A stretch of 64,000 bases of DNA from Cognatilysobacter claricitrinus (GTDB lineage: Bacteria > Pseudomonadota > Gammaproteobacteria > Xanthomonadales > Xanthomonadaceae). Made by a program: the position numbers and the translations under genes. Positions 28,167 through 36,758 of the stretch are shown here, in pieces. Numbering within the stretch: position 1 is the first letter of the stretch; every line of letters begins with the position of its first letter. The stretch spans positions 930,001 to 994,000 of the forward strand of contig NZ_BAAFZV010000002.1 in assembly GCF_045866565.1 (NCBI RefSeq). Reading direction: 5' to 3'. A model generated the notes under the pieces. That model saw nothing but the letters and a program-made list of their open reading frames with translations, had not been told where the DNA came from and did not search any database.

Positions 28167-29158
28167 CAATCCTTCTCAGTGATCCCTGAGCTCGCGCGTT
28201 GCGCGATCCATCGTTGCGCGAACAGCCACGAAACAGCCGCGCCCGTATACCACACGGCCACGGACGCCATGGTAACGGTCGGCTGCCGTGAAGGGTTCAG
28301 CATTGCGACTGCAGACGCAGCGAGCGTCACAAATGCGTAGCCCGCCGTGACGGGCCCATGGCCGTAGCGCCGTGCCAACGCCTGGTACAGGTGCTGCGCG
28401 TGCGCTTCCCACCAGCGCTCGCGGCGGACGATGCGCCGCGTCAGCGTCATCCCGGCGTCGACCAGGAACGCCGACAGCGGCAGCAGCATGAGCGCCCCAG
28501 CGATGGCGGACCGTGCAGCAACACTCGCGGTGATCCACGCCATCGCGAACCCGAGCGCACCGCTGCCCACGTCGCCTAGGAAAATCCGCGCGCGCGGCAG
28601 GTTGAACGGCAGGAACCCGGCGCAGGCAGCGGCTACGGGCACCGCAATCGAGCCGCCGATGCCACCGCCGACCACCAGCGCCGCGGCAGCGACCAGCAGC
28701 GCCTGCGACGCCGCGATACCGTCGATGCCGTCCATGAAGTTCCAGACATTGACGAGGACCACGGCAAGCGCGGCCGTCGCGATGAAATGCACTGGCATGG
28801 CGACGGGATCGAACATCGCGAAACCAAGCATCAGGCCTGCGACGACATGCACTGCAAGCCGCAGCCGCGCGGACAAGGGGCGGTGGTCATCCCACGCGCC
28901 AATCGCTGCGACCGCGAGCAGCCCGGCCGACGCGAGCACTGTCGAACCGGCGTTCGCACCTTGCGATGCAAGCACACCCGCACCCAGCAATGTCGCGAGC
29001 ACGGGCCCGGCGCCGCCGCCACGCGGTGTCGCGACGATGTGGCTCCGACGCTCGCCCGGTTCGTCCACCAACCGGCGATGCAACGCGTACGCGCGGGCAA
29101 GCGCGGTGCCGGCCGCCGAAATCACCAGCACCATGAGGGCGAGCGCGAGCGGGCTCAC
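28166..29158 (-). CDS. Glycosyl-1-phosphate transferase, WecA/WbpL family
   Basis: Transfers a sugar phosphate from a UDP-sugar to undecaprenyl phosphate, starting a polysaccharide unit. About ten membrane helices and the family motifs are visible: NVWNFMDGIDGIA (Mg-binding Asp), FNLPRARIFLGDVGSGALGF, and HAQHLYQ near the C-terminus. I choose the GTG at 29158, which overlaps the lapB stop as GTGA; longer frames reach into lapB and add unconserved residues. 330 residues. With the WbpM-like gene next to it, initiation with an N-acetylated amino-sugar is likely, by analogy with WbpL. Confidence 0.87.
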   Translation of the reverse strand: MSPLALALMVLVISAAGTALARAYALHRRLVDEPGERRSHIVATPRGGGAGPVLATLLGAGVLASQGANAGSTVLASAGLLAVAAIGAWDDHRPLSARLRLAVHVVAGLMLGFAMFDPVAMPVHFIATAALAVVLVNVWNFMDGIDGIAASQALLVAAAALVVGGGIGGSIAVPVAAACAGFLPFNLPRARIFLGDVGSGALGFAMAWITASVAARSAIAGALMLLPLSAFLVDAGMTLTRRIVRRERWWEAHAQHLYQALARRYGHGPVTAGYAFVTLAASAVAMLNPSRQPTVTMASVAVWYTGAAVSWLFAQRWIAQRASSGITEKD

Positions 29159-30330
29159 ACGACGGCGTAGTTCAGAAGTGGTTTCACCGAGCCCCACTCC
29201 TTGCAGCTGGGGCATTGCCAGTGGTGGCTACGCGCGCCGAATCCGCAGCGCGTGCAGCGATAGCTCGGATTACGAACGAGCAACTGGTCGGTGATGTTGC
29301 GCAGGTCGAGCAACGTCGCCGTCGAATCGGCTTCTTCCGCCAGCGACAGTTCGATCAGTGCCGCCTCGCCGCGCACCGAGGGACGGTTCTTCAACTCCTT
29401 CGCGAGGTAAGCACGCGCCGCGCCGACGCCCTCCTCCCGCTCGATCATCCGCGTGAGCGCGAGCACCGGCGCGATGCCGCGATAGTGCTCGCACATCTCG
29501 GCGAGGAACTTGCGCGCGCCAGGGACGTCGCCGACGGCGTCGTAGGCTTCGAGCAGCTGCGGCATCACTTCGGGCAGATAGTCGGGATCGCTACGCGCGA
29601 CGCGCTCGAACGACCGGATCGCGGCGGCATGTCGGCCCGCATCCATCTCCATGCGACCCTCGAGCATCCCCGCGCGCACGGAGTTGGCGTCGGCCTGGTA
29701 CGCACGCGCAACGGCTTCGCGCGCGGCGTCGACGTCACCCGCCGCGCGGTAGCGATCGGCGAGTTCGCATTCGAAATGCGCGATCAGCTTGCCCATCGGC
29801 TCTTCGGTGGCAGATTCGAAACGCTGCGCGTTCTCGATCGCCTTGGCCCAGTCGCGTTCGGCCTGGTAGATGCCGATGAGGTGGCGCAACGCGAGCGGCG
29901 ACATGTCCAGCGCAACCAGCTCGCTGAAAACGGTTTCGGCGCGGTCGAGCAGGCCCGACTTCATGTAGTCCTCGCCGAGCGCGAGCAGCGCCTGCACGCG
30001 CTGACCATCGGTGAGGTCGTTGCGCTGCACGAGTGCCTGGTGCAGGCGAATTGCACGATCAACTTCGCCGCGGCGGCGGAACAGATGGCCGAGCGCGACC
30101 TGTGTCTCGAAAGTTTCCTTGTCGAGTTCCGCAATGTGCAGGAACAGTTCGATCGCCTTGTCCGGCTGCTCGTTGAGCAGGTAGTTGAGGCCACGGAAGT
30201 AGGTTGTCGAAAGCCGGCTGACCTGGCTTTCGCTGTGCAGCTTGCCGCCGCGACGGCCGATCACCCAGCCCGAAAGCGCGGCGAGCGGAAGCAGCAGGAA
30301 GAACCACAGCCATTCGTTGATGAACGCCAT
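29155..30330 (-). CDS. lapB: Lipopolysaccharide assembly protein LapB (YciM)
   Basis: Regulates LPS synthesis by presenting LpxC to the FtsH protease at the inner membrane. One N-terminal helix (FFLLLPLAALSGWVIG, about residues 9-24), then some nine TPRs (RGLNYLLNEQPDKAIELF, LGHLFRRRGEVDRAIRLH), and a C-terminal rubredoxin-like zinc knuckle with CTRCG and CPSC. The ATG at 30330 has GGAG 7 nt upstream and gives 391 residues, as usual. It links the ribosomal/ihfB genes to the polysaccharide genes and overlaps the next start by four bases. Confidence 0.95.
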   Translation of the reverse strand: MAFINEWLWFFLLLPLAALSGWVIGRRGGKLHSESQVSRLSTTYFRGLNYLLNEQPDKAIELFLHIAELDKETFETQVALGHLFRRRGEVDRAIRLHQALVQRNDLTDGQRVQALLALGEDYMKSGLLDRAETVFSELVALDMSPLALRHLIGIYQAERDWAKAIENAQRFESATEEPMGKLIAHFECELADRYRAAGDVDAAREAVARAYQADANSVRAGMLEGRMEMDAGRHAAAIRSFERVARSDPDYLPEVMPQLLEAYDAVGDVPGARKFLAEMCEHYRGIAPVLALTRMIEREEGVGAARAYLAKELKNRPSVRGEAALIELSLAEEADSTATLLDLRNITDQLLVRNPSYRCTRCGFGARSHHWQCPSCKEWGSVKPLLNYAVV

Positions 30331-30408
30331 CGTGGGCTCCGTCGATATCGGCAAGAGGGTCGCCCGGCGCGGGCCGGGATGGCAAGGCGGGCGCCTTGCC
30401 GGCGGACG

Positions 30409-30711
30409 TCAGACGTCCTCGTCGATCGGTTGCACGCCGCTCACGCGTTCGCGCAACTCCTTGCCCGGCTTGAAGTGCGGGACGTGCTTGCCGCGAAGCG
30501 CAACGGACTCGCCGGTCTTCGGGTTGCGGCCCACGCGCGGTGGCCGGTAATGCAGGCAGAAGCTGCCAAAGCCGCGGATCTCGATGCGCTCACCGCCGGA
30601 CAGCGATCCACTCATCATGTCCAGAAGCGATTTCACCGCCAGTTCGACGTCCTCGGCCTTCAGGTGGGCCTGACGCTGGGCGAGGATTTCGATGAGCTCG
30701 GACTTGGTCAT
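30409..30711 (-). CDS. ihfB: Integration host factor subunit beta
   Basis: DNA-bending protein that pairs with IhfA. MTKSELIEILAQRQAHL at the start, the conserved GSFCLHYRPPRVGRNPKTGE arm region and HFKPGKELRERV; 100 residues from the ATG at 30711. It follows rpsA across a strong terminator, so it should have its own promoter in 30712-30774, as in E. coli. Confidence 0.96.
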   Translation of the reverse strand: MTKSELIEILAQRQAHLKAEDVELAVKSLLDMMSGSLSGGERIEIRGFGSFCLHYRPPRVGRNPKTGESVALRGKHVPHFKPGKELRERVSGVQPIDEDV

Positions 30712-30774
30712 GGACGGCCGGGTTCGGGAGCGCCAGGTGTTCGCAGTCGTGCGGGACAGGAAAACACGGTCCCC

Positions 30775-30811
30775 GCACAAAAAAGGACGGCCCGACAAGG
30801 CCGGGCCGTCC
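30775..30811 (-). terminator. rpsA terminator
   Basis: On the minus strand, a 10-bp stem GGACGGCCCG/CGGGCCGTCC (30785-30811, 7-nt loop) is followed by six T. It starts 19 bp after the rpsA stop and separates rpsA from ihfB. Confidence 0.92.
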
Positions 30812-30829
30812 CGGGTTTACCGCTGGCGA

Positions 30830-32518
30830 TTACTCGCCCTTGTTACCGAGCTGCTCGCGCAGCAGCGCGCCAAGGCGCGTCGTGCCGCTCGAAGCTTCCG
30901 ACGACTGACGGTTGTAGTCCGCCACCGCTTCGCTCTCTTCCGCGTAGTCCTTCGCCTTGATCGACAGCTGCATCTGGCGCGACTTGCGATCGTTACCGAT
31001 CACCTTCGCCTCGACCTGATCGCCCACCTTCAGCTTGGTCGTCGCGTCGTCGACGCGCTCACGCGCGATGTCGCGAGCCTGGATGTAGCCCTCGACGCCG
31101 TCCGACAGCTCGACGGTGGCACCCTTCGCGTCGACCGCCGTCACCGTGCCGCGCACGATGGAGCCGCGCGAGTTGGTGGCGACGAACGAACCCATCGGGT
31201 CCTGTTCCATCTGCTTGATGCCGAGCGAGATGCGCTCGCGTTCCGGGTCCACGGCCAGGACGACGGCTTCCACCGTGTCGCCCTTCTTGAAGTTGCGGAC
31301 TACGTCTTCGCCCGTGGTGTTCCACGAGATGTCGGACAGGTGCACGAGGCCGTCGATACCGCCGTCCAGGCCGATGAAGATGCCGAAGTCGGTGATCGAC
31401 TTGACCTGGCCTTCGACCTTGTCGCCCTTCTTATGGAGGACCGAGAACGTCTCCCACGGGTTCGACGTGACCTGCTTCATGCCGAGCGAGATGCGGCGAC
31501 GGTCTTCATCGACGTCGAGCACCATGACCTGCACTTCGTCACCGACCTGCACGATCTTGGACGGGTTGACGTTCTTGTTGGTCCAATCCATCTCGGACAC
31601 GTGCACGAGGCCTTCCACGCCCGGCTCGATCTCGACGAACGCGCCGTAATCGGTGACGTTCGAGACCTTGCCGAACACGCGGCTGTTGGCCGGGTAGCGA
31701 CGGGCGATGTTGTCCCACGGATCTTCGCCGAGCTGCTTCAGGCCGAGCGAAACGCGGTTGCGCTCGCGGTCGTACTTGAGCACGCGGACGTCGAGCTCCT
31801 GGCCGACTTCCACGACTTCCGACGGGTGGCGCACGCGCTTCCACGCCATGTCGGTGATGTGCAGCAGGCCATCGATGCCGCCGAGGTCGACGAACGCACC
31901 GTAATCGGTGAGGTTCTTGACGACGCCCTTGAGCACGGCGCCTTCGACCAGCTTCTCCATGAGCTGCTCGCGCTCTTCGGAGTGCTCGCTCTCGACGACG
32001 GCGCGACGCGACACGACGATGTTGTTGCGCTTGCGGTCGAGCTTGATGAGCTTGAACTCGAGTTCCTTGCCCTCGAGGTAGCTCGAATCGCGCACCGGGC
32101 GCACGTCGACCAGCGAACCGGGCAGGAAGCCACGGACGTCCTTGATGTCGACGGTGAAACCGCCCTTGACCTTGCCGCTGATGCGACCGGTGATGGTCTC
32201 GTTCTTCTCGAGCGCCTGCTCGAGTTCGTCCCACACCATCGCGCGCTTGGCCTTCTCGCGCGAAAGGACGGTCTCGCCGAAGCCGTTCTCGATCGAGTCG
32301 AGGGCGACCTTGACTTCGTCGCCCACGCCAACGTCGATCTCGCCGGCGTCGTTCCGGAACTGTTCGATGGGCACGATGCCCTCGGACTTCAGGCCTGCAT
32401 TGATCACCACCACGTCGCCACGGACCTCGACGACGACACCGGTGACGATCGAGCCCGGCTTCAGTTTCGCCAGATTGGTCTGGCTGGCTTCAAACAGTTC
32501 GGCAAATGATTCGGTCAT
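30830..32518 (-). CDS. rpsA: 30S ribosomal protein S1
   Basis: mRNA-binding ribosomal protein with six S1 repeats, recognisable by repeated motifs such as GAFVDLGGIDGLLH, GAFVEIEPGVEGLVH and GIFIGLDGGIDGLVHLSD. 562 residues from the ATG at 32518 (MTESFAELFEASQTNL), the usual start and length. cmk lies upstream with a 188-bp gap that should hold the rpsA promoter and leader; the gap has several small GC-rich inverted repeats. Confidence 0.97.
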   Translation of the reverse strand: MTESFAELFEASQTNLAKLKPGSIVTGVVVEVRGDVVVINAGLKSEGIVPIEQFRNDAGEIDVGVGDEVKVALDSIENGFGETVLSREKAKRAMVWDELEQALEKNETITGRISGKVKGGFTVDIKDVRGFLPGSLVDVRPVRDSSYLEGKELEFKLIKLDRKRNNIVVSRRAVVESEHSEEREQLMEKLVEGAVLKGVVKNLTDYGAFVDLGGIDGLLHITDMAWKRVRHPSEVVEVGQELDVRVLKYDRERNRVSLGLKQLGEDPWDNIARRYPANSRVFGKVSNVTDYGAFVEIEPGVEGLVHVSEMDWTNKNVNPSKIVQVGDEVQVMVLDVDEDRRRISLGMKQVTSNPWETFSVLHKKGDKVEGQVKSITDFGIFIGLDGGIDGLVHLSDISWNTTGEDVVRNFKKGDTVEAVVLAVDPERERISLGIKQMEQDPMGSFVATNSRGSIVRGTVTAVDAKGATVELSDGVEGYIQARDIARERVDDATTKLKVGDQVEAKVIGNDRKSRQMQLSIKAKDYAEESEAVADYNRQSSEASSGTTRLGALLREQLGNKGE

Positions 32519-32706
32519 TGGAAAATTGCTCTGTTGGACACACAGGCTCTGCACGCGCCTTCTGACGTCATAGCAGGCCCACCCGTTGGGGGTGCGGGAA
32601 TCGCACCGTGCTGTTGGAGATCCGTCGCGCAGCGCGACGGGCCGGCTCTGCAGGCCGGACGTTTACAGGCTCTGGTTCGGAACGGTTCCGGACGGAACCG
32701 CGAGCG

Positions 32707-33378
32707 TTACCGCTGGACCAGGGACAGCACGCGTTCGACCACCGCCTCGATGCCGGTGCCGGTGGTGTCGATGCAGACGGCGTCGTCGGCCGGCCGCAAT
32801 GGCGCCACCGCGCGTGAAGCATCGCGGGCGTCACGGGCAAGAATCTCCCGCAGCAGATCGCCCAAGTTAACGGAAACTCCCTTTTCCTTCAACTGTTTAT
32901 ACCGCCGCTCGGCCCGTTCCTCGGCGCTGGCGGTCAGGAAGACCTTGGTCGCGGCGTCGGGGAAGATCACCGTTCCCATGTCGCGGCCGTCGGCCACGAG
33001 CCCCGGCTGCTGGCGGAAAACCCGCTGGCGCTCCTTGAGGGCGGTGCGCACCTCGGGGATCGCGGCGATGGCCGACGCGGCGGCGCCCGCGGTCTCGGTG
33101 CGGATCTCGTCTGTCGCGTCGCGTCCGTTCACGAGGATGCGCAGCTCCTCCCCCGGGGTCTCGACGAACTCGATATGGCTGTCGAAGCAGCAGCGCACCA
33201 GCGCGCCGGGATCGCTGAGGTCCAGGTCGCCCCAGCCGGCGGCGACGCCGATCGCCCGGTACAGCGCGCCGGAATCCAGGTAATGCCAGCCCAGTCGCTG
33301 GGCGACGAAGCGGCTGATGGTGCCCTTGCCGGAACCGGAAGGGCCATCGATGGTGAGCACGGGAGCGGTGGGATCCAT
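32707..33378 (-). CDS. cmk: Cytidylate kinase
   Basis: Phosphorylates CMP and dCMP. The P-loop is TIDGPSGSGKGTISRF near residue 10, then WHYLDSGALYRAIG, GRDMGTVIFPDA and the LID region with RYKQLKEKG. The ATG at 33378 gives 223 residues; an ATG 12 codons earlier has no ribosome binding site. The cmk-rpsA-ihfB order is conserved widely in proteobacteria. Confidence 0.96.
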   Translation of the reverse strand: MDPTAPVLTIDGPSGSGKGTISRFVAQRLGWHYLDSGALYRAIGVAAGWGDLDLSDPGALVRCCFDSHIEFVETPGEELRILVNGRDATDEIRTETAGAAASAIAAIPEVRTALKERQRVFRQQPGLVADGRDMGTVIFPDAATKVFLTASAEERAERRYKQLKEKGVSVNLGDLLREILARDARDASRAVAPLRPADDAVCIDTTGTGIEAVVERVLSLVQR

Positions 33379-33519
33379 GTCGCCATTCTCGCCGGTCGGC
33401 GCGAAAATGCCCATGAGGGACCACGTCAGCGAATGCCGATCGAGGGACGTCCCTGTCCAGGCCCCACTGGCCGACGCCGGCTCGCTTCGCGCGTCGGACC
33501 TCCCCGTCTACGCATCCCA

Positions 33520-33549
33520 TTGTTTTTCAAAATACCAGCCCGCTATAAT
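33520..33549 (+). promoter_or_regulatory. Strong sigma-70 promoter of rpmJ
   Basis: TTGTTT (33520-33525), 18-bp spacer, perfect TATAAT (33544-33549), 48 bp before the rpmJ start. The spacer is AT-rich (TTTCAAAATACC), unlike its surroundings. I see no Zur-box-like palindrome. Confidence 0.85.
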
Positions 33550-33596
33550 GCGCGGCTTCGTTTGCCCGTCTTTACTCTTTTGCCGAGGTTTTACTC

Positions 33597-33722
33597 ATGA
33601 AGGTCCTGTCCTCCCTGAAGTCGGCGAAGGCCCGTCACCGTGACTGCAAGGTCGTCCGCCGCCGCGGCAAGGTCTTCGTGATCTGCAAGTCGAACCCGCG
33701 CTTCAAGGCCCGTCAGCGCTAA
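33597..33722 (+). CDS. rpmJ: 50S ribosomal protein L36, zinc-free (YkgO-like) form
   Basis: A 41-residue basic protein starting MKVLSSLKSAKARHRDCKV and ending SNPRFKARQR, matching bL36 of the C-minus type. The zinc-ribbon ligands of ordinary L36 (Cys-X2-Cys, Cys, His) are not present; only two isolated Cys (17 and 30) remain, as in YkgO. In E. coli YkgO is a zinc-starvation substitute, but here a strong constitutive-looking promoter suggests this is the main L36, as in xanthomonads. Flanked by its own promoter and terminator, so monocistronic. Confidence 0.95.
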   Translation: MKVLSSLKSAKARHRDCKVVRRRGKVFVICKSNPRFKARQR

Positions 33723-33748
33723 TCGCGCGGGACCTTGCCGGTTCGCCG

Positions 33749-33772
33749 AAAAGCCGCCGCAAGGCGGCTTTT
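33749..33772 (+). terminator. rpmJ terminator
   Basis: Perfect 10-bp stem AAAAGCCGCC/GGCGGCTTTT with a GCAA tetraloop, 26 bp after the stop; the T-run is within the stem's 3' arm. Confidence 0.9.
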
Positions 33773-33898
33773 CGCGTTCTGGGACGTGCGTTCCGAAGTG
33801 CTGCCTTCACCTGTCGCGTCGACGGCGCTTCGGACAATGCGGCCGCTGCATACAATCGCCGCTTCATCCCGCTCCGGGCGCCGCCCGAGGAAGACACC

Positions 33899-34222
33899 AT
33901 GGTTCGCACCGTTCTGGCCGTCACCGCCCTCGCCCTGCTGTCCGCCGGCAGCGTCCATGCCGAGACGCTCCTCATCGACCGCGTGAAGCAGGAAAGCGTG
34001 GCGATGCCCGCGCGCGGCATGCGCGTTGCCGACGTCGAGAAGCACTACGGCGCGCCGAGCCAGCGGCTCGACCCCGCCGGCGGCCAGAAGCGCCAGTGGC
34101 CAGCGATCCAGCGCTGGGTCTACCCGGCGTTCACCGTTTACTTCGAGCACGGCCGCGTGGTCGACGCGGTCGCCAACAAGGCGGACGCCGAAGAGATCGG
34201 CCCGAAGCCGCCGATCCGCTGA
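33899..34222 (+). CDS. Small secreted protein of unknown function
   Basis: A 107-residue protein with a clear signal peptide (MVRTVLAVTALALLSAGSVHA, cleavage after AHA-like VHA at about residue 21). The mature part contains MPARGMRVADVEKHYGAPSQ, which looks like the start of a SmpA/OmlA-type fold (short alpha-beta with a GxP turn), then WPAIQRWVYPAFTVYFEHGRVVDAV. Such proteins bind partners in the periplasm, but the exact family is not certain. A good GAGGAAG ribosome site precedes the ATG. The aguA start lies 11 bp downstream, so it may be the first gene of that operon. Confidence 0.75.
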   Translation: MVRTVLAVTALALLSAGSVHAETLLIDRVKQESVAMPARGMRVADVEKHYGAPSQRLDPAGGQKRQWPAIQRWVYPAFTVYFEHGRVVDAVANKADAEEIGPKPPIR

Positions 34223-34233
34223 CAGGATTTTCG

Positions 34234-35265
34234 ATGACCGAAACCGATTTCCGGCTCCCTGCCGAATGGGAGCCGCAGTCCGCCGTCCTCATCGCGTGGC
34301 CGCACGTCGGCACCGACTGGGCGGCGCGCCTCGCCGACGTCGAGACCACCTACATCGCGCTGGTCGCGGCGATCGTGCGTTTCGAGCGCGCGATCATCTG
34401 CGTCGCCGACAGTGCGCTCGAATCGCGGGCCCGCACGCTGCTCGAAACCGCCGGCGTCGACCTGTCGCGTGTTCGTTGCGTGCGCAGCGAGTACGACGAC
34501 ACCTGGCTGCGCGATTCCGGCCCGATCACCCTGCGCTCGCGCGAGGGCTTCCGTCTGCTCGATTTCCGCTTCACTGGTTGGGGCGGCAAGTTCGAGGCCA
34601 GCCGCGACGACGCGCTCGTCGAGTCGCTCGAACGCGGCGGCCTGTTCGCGCGCGCCGAGCGCACGTCGATTCCGTTCGCACTGGAGGGGGGCGCGATCGA
34701 CACCGACGGCGACGGCACGCTGCTGACCACGTGGGAATGCCTCAACCAGCGTCATCCGGACGCATCGCGCGAGGAGCTGTCGGCCAGGCTTGCCGACTGG
34801 CTCGCGCAGGATCGCGTCCTCTGGCTCGACCACGGCTATCTCGAAGGCGACGACACCGACGCGCACATCGACACCCTGGCTCGCTTCGCGTCGGTCGATT
34901 CGATCGTGTTCCAGGGCTGCGACGACCCGGCGGACTCGCACTATCCGCACCTTCGCGCGATGGCGGGCGAGCTCGCCGCACTGCGTACGAAGGACGGCCG
35001 TCCATATCGACTGTTCGAGCTTCCGTGGGCGAAGCCGATCGTCGACGAAGGGCGTCGCCTCGCTGCGAGCTACGCGAACTTCCTGATCGTCAACGGCGCG
35101 GTGCTCGCACCGTCGTACGGCGACGCGGCCGATTCGCGCGCGCAGGCCGTGTTGCGTGAAGCGTTTCCTGATCGCGAGATCGTGATGGTTCCGTGCCGCC
35201 CGTTGATCTGGCAGAACGGAAGCCTGCACTGCATCACCATGCAGTTGCCGGAAGGAGTTGTGTGA
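34234..35265 (+). CDS. aguA: Agmatine deiminase
   Basis: Hydrolyses agmatine to N-carbamoylputrescine and ammonia. Member of the peptidyl-arginine-deiminase-like fold: RLPAEWEPQSAVLIAWPH at the N-terminus, YDDTWLRDSGPI (substrate-binding Asp residues), FALEGGAIDTDGDGTLL and the C-terminal catalytic Cys in NGSLHCITMQLP. 343 residues. AGGA 7 nt upstream of the ATG at 34234. The stop overlaps the aguB start by one base (TGATG), indicating coupled translation. Confidence 0.95.
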   Translation: MTETDFRLPAEWEPQSAVLIAWPHVGTDWAARLADVETTYIALVAAIVRFERAIICVADSALESRARTLLETAGVDLSRVRCVRSEYDDTWLRDSGPITLRSREGFRLLDFRFTGWGGKFEASRDDALVESLERGGLFARAERTSIPFALEGGAIDTDGDGTLLTTWECLNQRHPDASREELSARLADWLAQDRVLWLDHGYLEGDDTDAHIDTLARFASVDSIVFQGCDDPADSHYPHLRAMAGELAALRTKDGRPYRLFELPWAKPIVDEGRRLAASYANFLIVNGAVLAPSYGDAADSRAQAVLREAFPDREIVMVPCRPLIWQNGSLHCITMQLPEGVV

Positions 35266-36155
35266 TGGCGAAGAAGAAGGTCCTGCCGGTCGCGCTGGTG
35301 CAGGAAACGAATCACGGCGACGCGGATGCGAATCTCGACGTCATCGCCGCGCGCGTTGCAGACGCCGCCGACAATGGCGCCAAGCTCGTGCTCCTGCAGG
35401 AACTGCACAACGGCGCCTACTTCTGCCAGCACCAGTGCGTCGACGAGTTCGACAGCGCCGAGCCGATTCCGGGCCCGAGCACCGAACGCCTGTCCGCGCT
35501 CGCGAAGAAGCATGGCGTCGTGATCGTGGGCTCGCTGTTCGAGCGTCGCGGGCCCGGCCTGTATCACAACACGGCGGTGGTGCTCGACGCGGACGGCTCG
35601 CTCGCGGGCAAGTACCGCAAGATGCACATCCCCGACGATCCGGGCTTCAACGAGAAGTTCTACTTCACGCCCGGCGACATCGGCTTCCATCCGATCGACA
35701 CGTCGGTCGGCCGCCTCGGCGTGATGGTGTGCTGGGACCAGTGGTATCCGGAAGGCGCGCGCCTGATGGCGCTGGCCGGCGCCGAAATGCTGCTGTATCC
35801 GACCGCGATCGGCTGGGACCCGAACGACGAGCAGGACGAGAAGGATCGCCAGCGCAACGCATGGATCCTGTCGCATCGCGGGCACGCGGTCGCGAATGGG
35901 CTGCCGGTGCTGTCGTGCAATCGCGTCGGGCATGAACCGTCGCCGATCGGCCGCAGCGGCATCGACTTCTGGGGTTCGAGCCACGTGCTCGGGCCGCAGG
36001 GCGAGTTCCTCGCCGAGGCCTCGATGGAACGCCCGGAGGTGTTGATGGCCGAAGTCGACCTGCGTCGCAGCGAGGACGTGCGCCGGATCTGGCCGTTCCT
36101 GCGCGATCGCCGCATCGACGCCTATGGCGACCTGCTCAAGCGCTATCGCGACTGA
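35265..36155 (+). CDS. aguB: N-carbamoylputrescine amidase
   Basis: Nitrilase-family enzyme that turns N-carbamoylputrescine into putrescine, CO2 and ammonia. The Glu-Lys-Cys triad is visible: LLQELHNGAYF (Glu near residue 46), KYRKMHIPDDPGF (Lys) and GVMVCWDQWYPEGARLMAL (Cys). 296 residues. A GGAG stands 6 nt before the ATG. Together with aguA it forms the plant/Pseudomonas-type arginine-decarboxylase route to putrescine; an arginine decarboxylase gene is not in the window. Confidence 0.96.
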   Translation: MAKKKVLPVALVQETNHGDADANLDVIAARVADAADNGAKLVLLQELHNGAYFCQHQCVDEFDSAEPIPGPSTERLSALAKKHGVVIVGSLFERRGPGLYHNTAVVLDADGSLAGKYRKMHIPDDPGFNEKFYFTPGDIGFHPIDTSVGRLGVMVCWDQWYPEGARLMALAGAEMLLYPTAIGWDPNDEQDEKDRQRNAWILSHRGHAVANGLPVLSCNRVGHEPSPIGRSGIDFWGSSHVLGPQGEFLAEASMERPEVLMAEVDLRRSEDVRRIWPFLRDRRIDAYGDLLKRYRD

Positions 36156-36156
36156 C

Positions 36157-36705
36157 ATGCCGCCCGTGATCCGTCCCGCCCGCGAGACGGATCTCGAGTC
36201 GATCCATCGCATCTACGCGCACGAAGTCGAGCACGGCACGGCGACGTACGAGTACGTCGTGCCGTCACTGGCCGAGTTCGCAGAGCGCGTGCAGGCGGTT
36301 GTCGATGCCGGGTACCCGTACCGCGTCGCCGAAATTGACGGGCGCGTCGTCGGCTATGCCTATGCAAGCGCGTATCGCGCGCGCGAGGGGTACCGCTGGA
36401 CGGTCGAGGACAGCGTGTACGTCGGCGGCGACGCGCGCGGTGCCGGCGTCGGCCGCGCATTGCTGGCCACGCTGATCGACGACTGCACCGCGCTCGGATA
36501 TCGACAGATGCTCGCGGTGATCGGCGACGGCGCGAACACCGCGTCGATCGCCCTGCACGAACGCCTCGGGTTCCGCATCGCCGGGCGTTTCGCCGGCATC
36601 GGCCGCAAGCACGGGCGCTGGCTCGAGAGCGTGCAGATGGTGCGCGAACTCGGTGCGGGTGATCGCAGCGAGCCGCACGCGGCGCCGTTGCCGGACCGTC
36701 GCTGA
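36157..36705 (+). CDS. GNAT N-acetyltransferase, phosphinothricin-acetyltransferase-like
   Basis: A 182-residue acetyl-CoA-dependent acetyltransferase starting directly (1 bp) after aguB. MPPVIRPARETDLESIHRIYAHEVEHGTATYE matches the PAT/Bar type, VYVGGDARGAGVGRALLATLID is the acetyl-CoA pyrophosphate loop, and IALHERLGFRIAGRF is the conserved C-terminal motif. Natural substrates of this group are often amino acids or amines; in this operon putrescine or a related amine is possible but not shown. Confidence 0.85.
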   Translation: MPPVIRPARETDLESIHRIYAHEVEHGTATYEYVVPSLAEFAERVQAVVDAGYPYRVAEIDGRVVGYAYASAYRAREGYRWTVEDSVYVGGDARGAGVGRALLATLIDDCTALGYRQMLAVIGDGANTASIALHERLGFRIAGRFAGIGRKHGRWLESVQMVRELGAGDRSEPHAAPLPDRR

Positions 36706-36758
36706 CTCCCTACCCTGCTCCGCACGGCGCCATCGGGCGCCGATGTTCCAGAGGCCCC

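Noticed and set aside
33379..33519. A gene between cmk and the rpmJ promoter
   Set aside because: Open frames are short and lack start context; the stretch looks like leader and spacer sequence.
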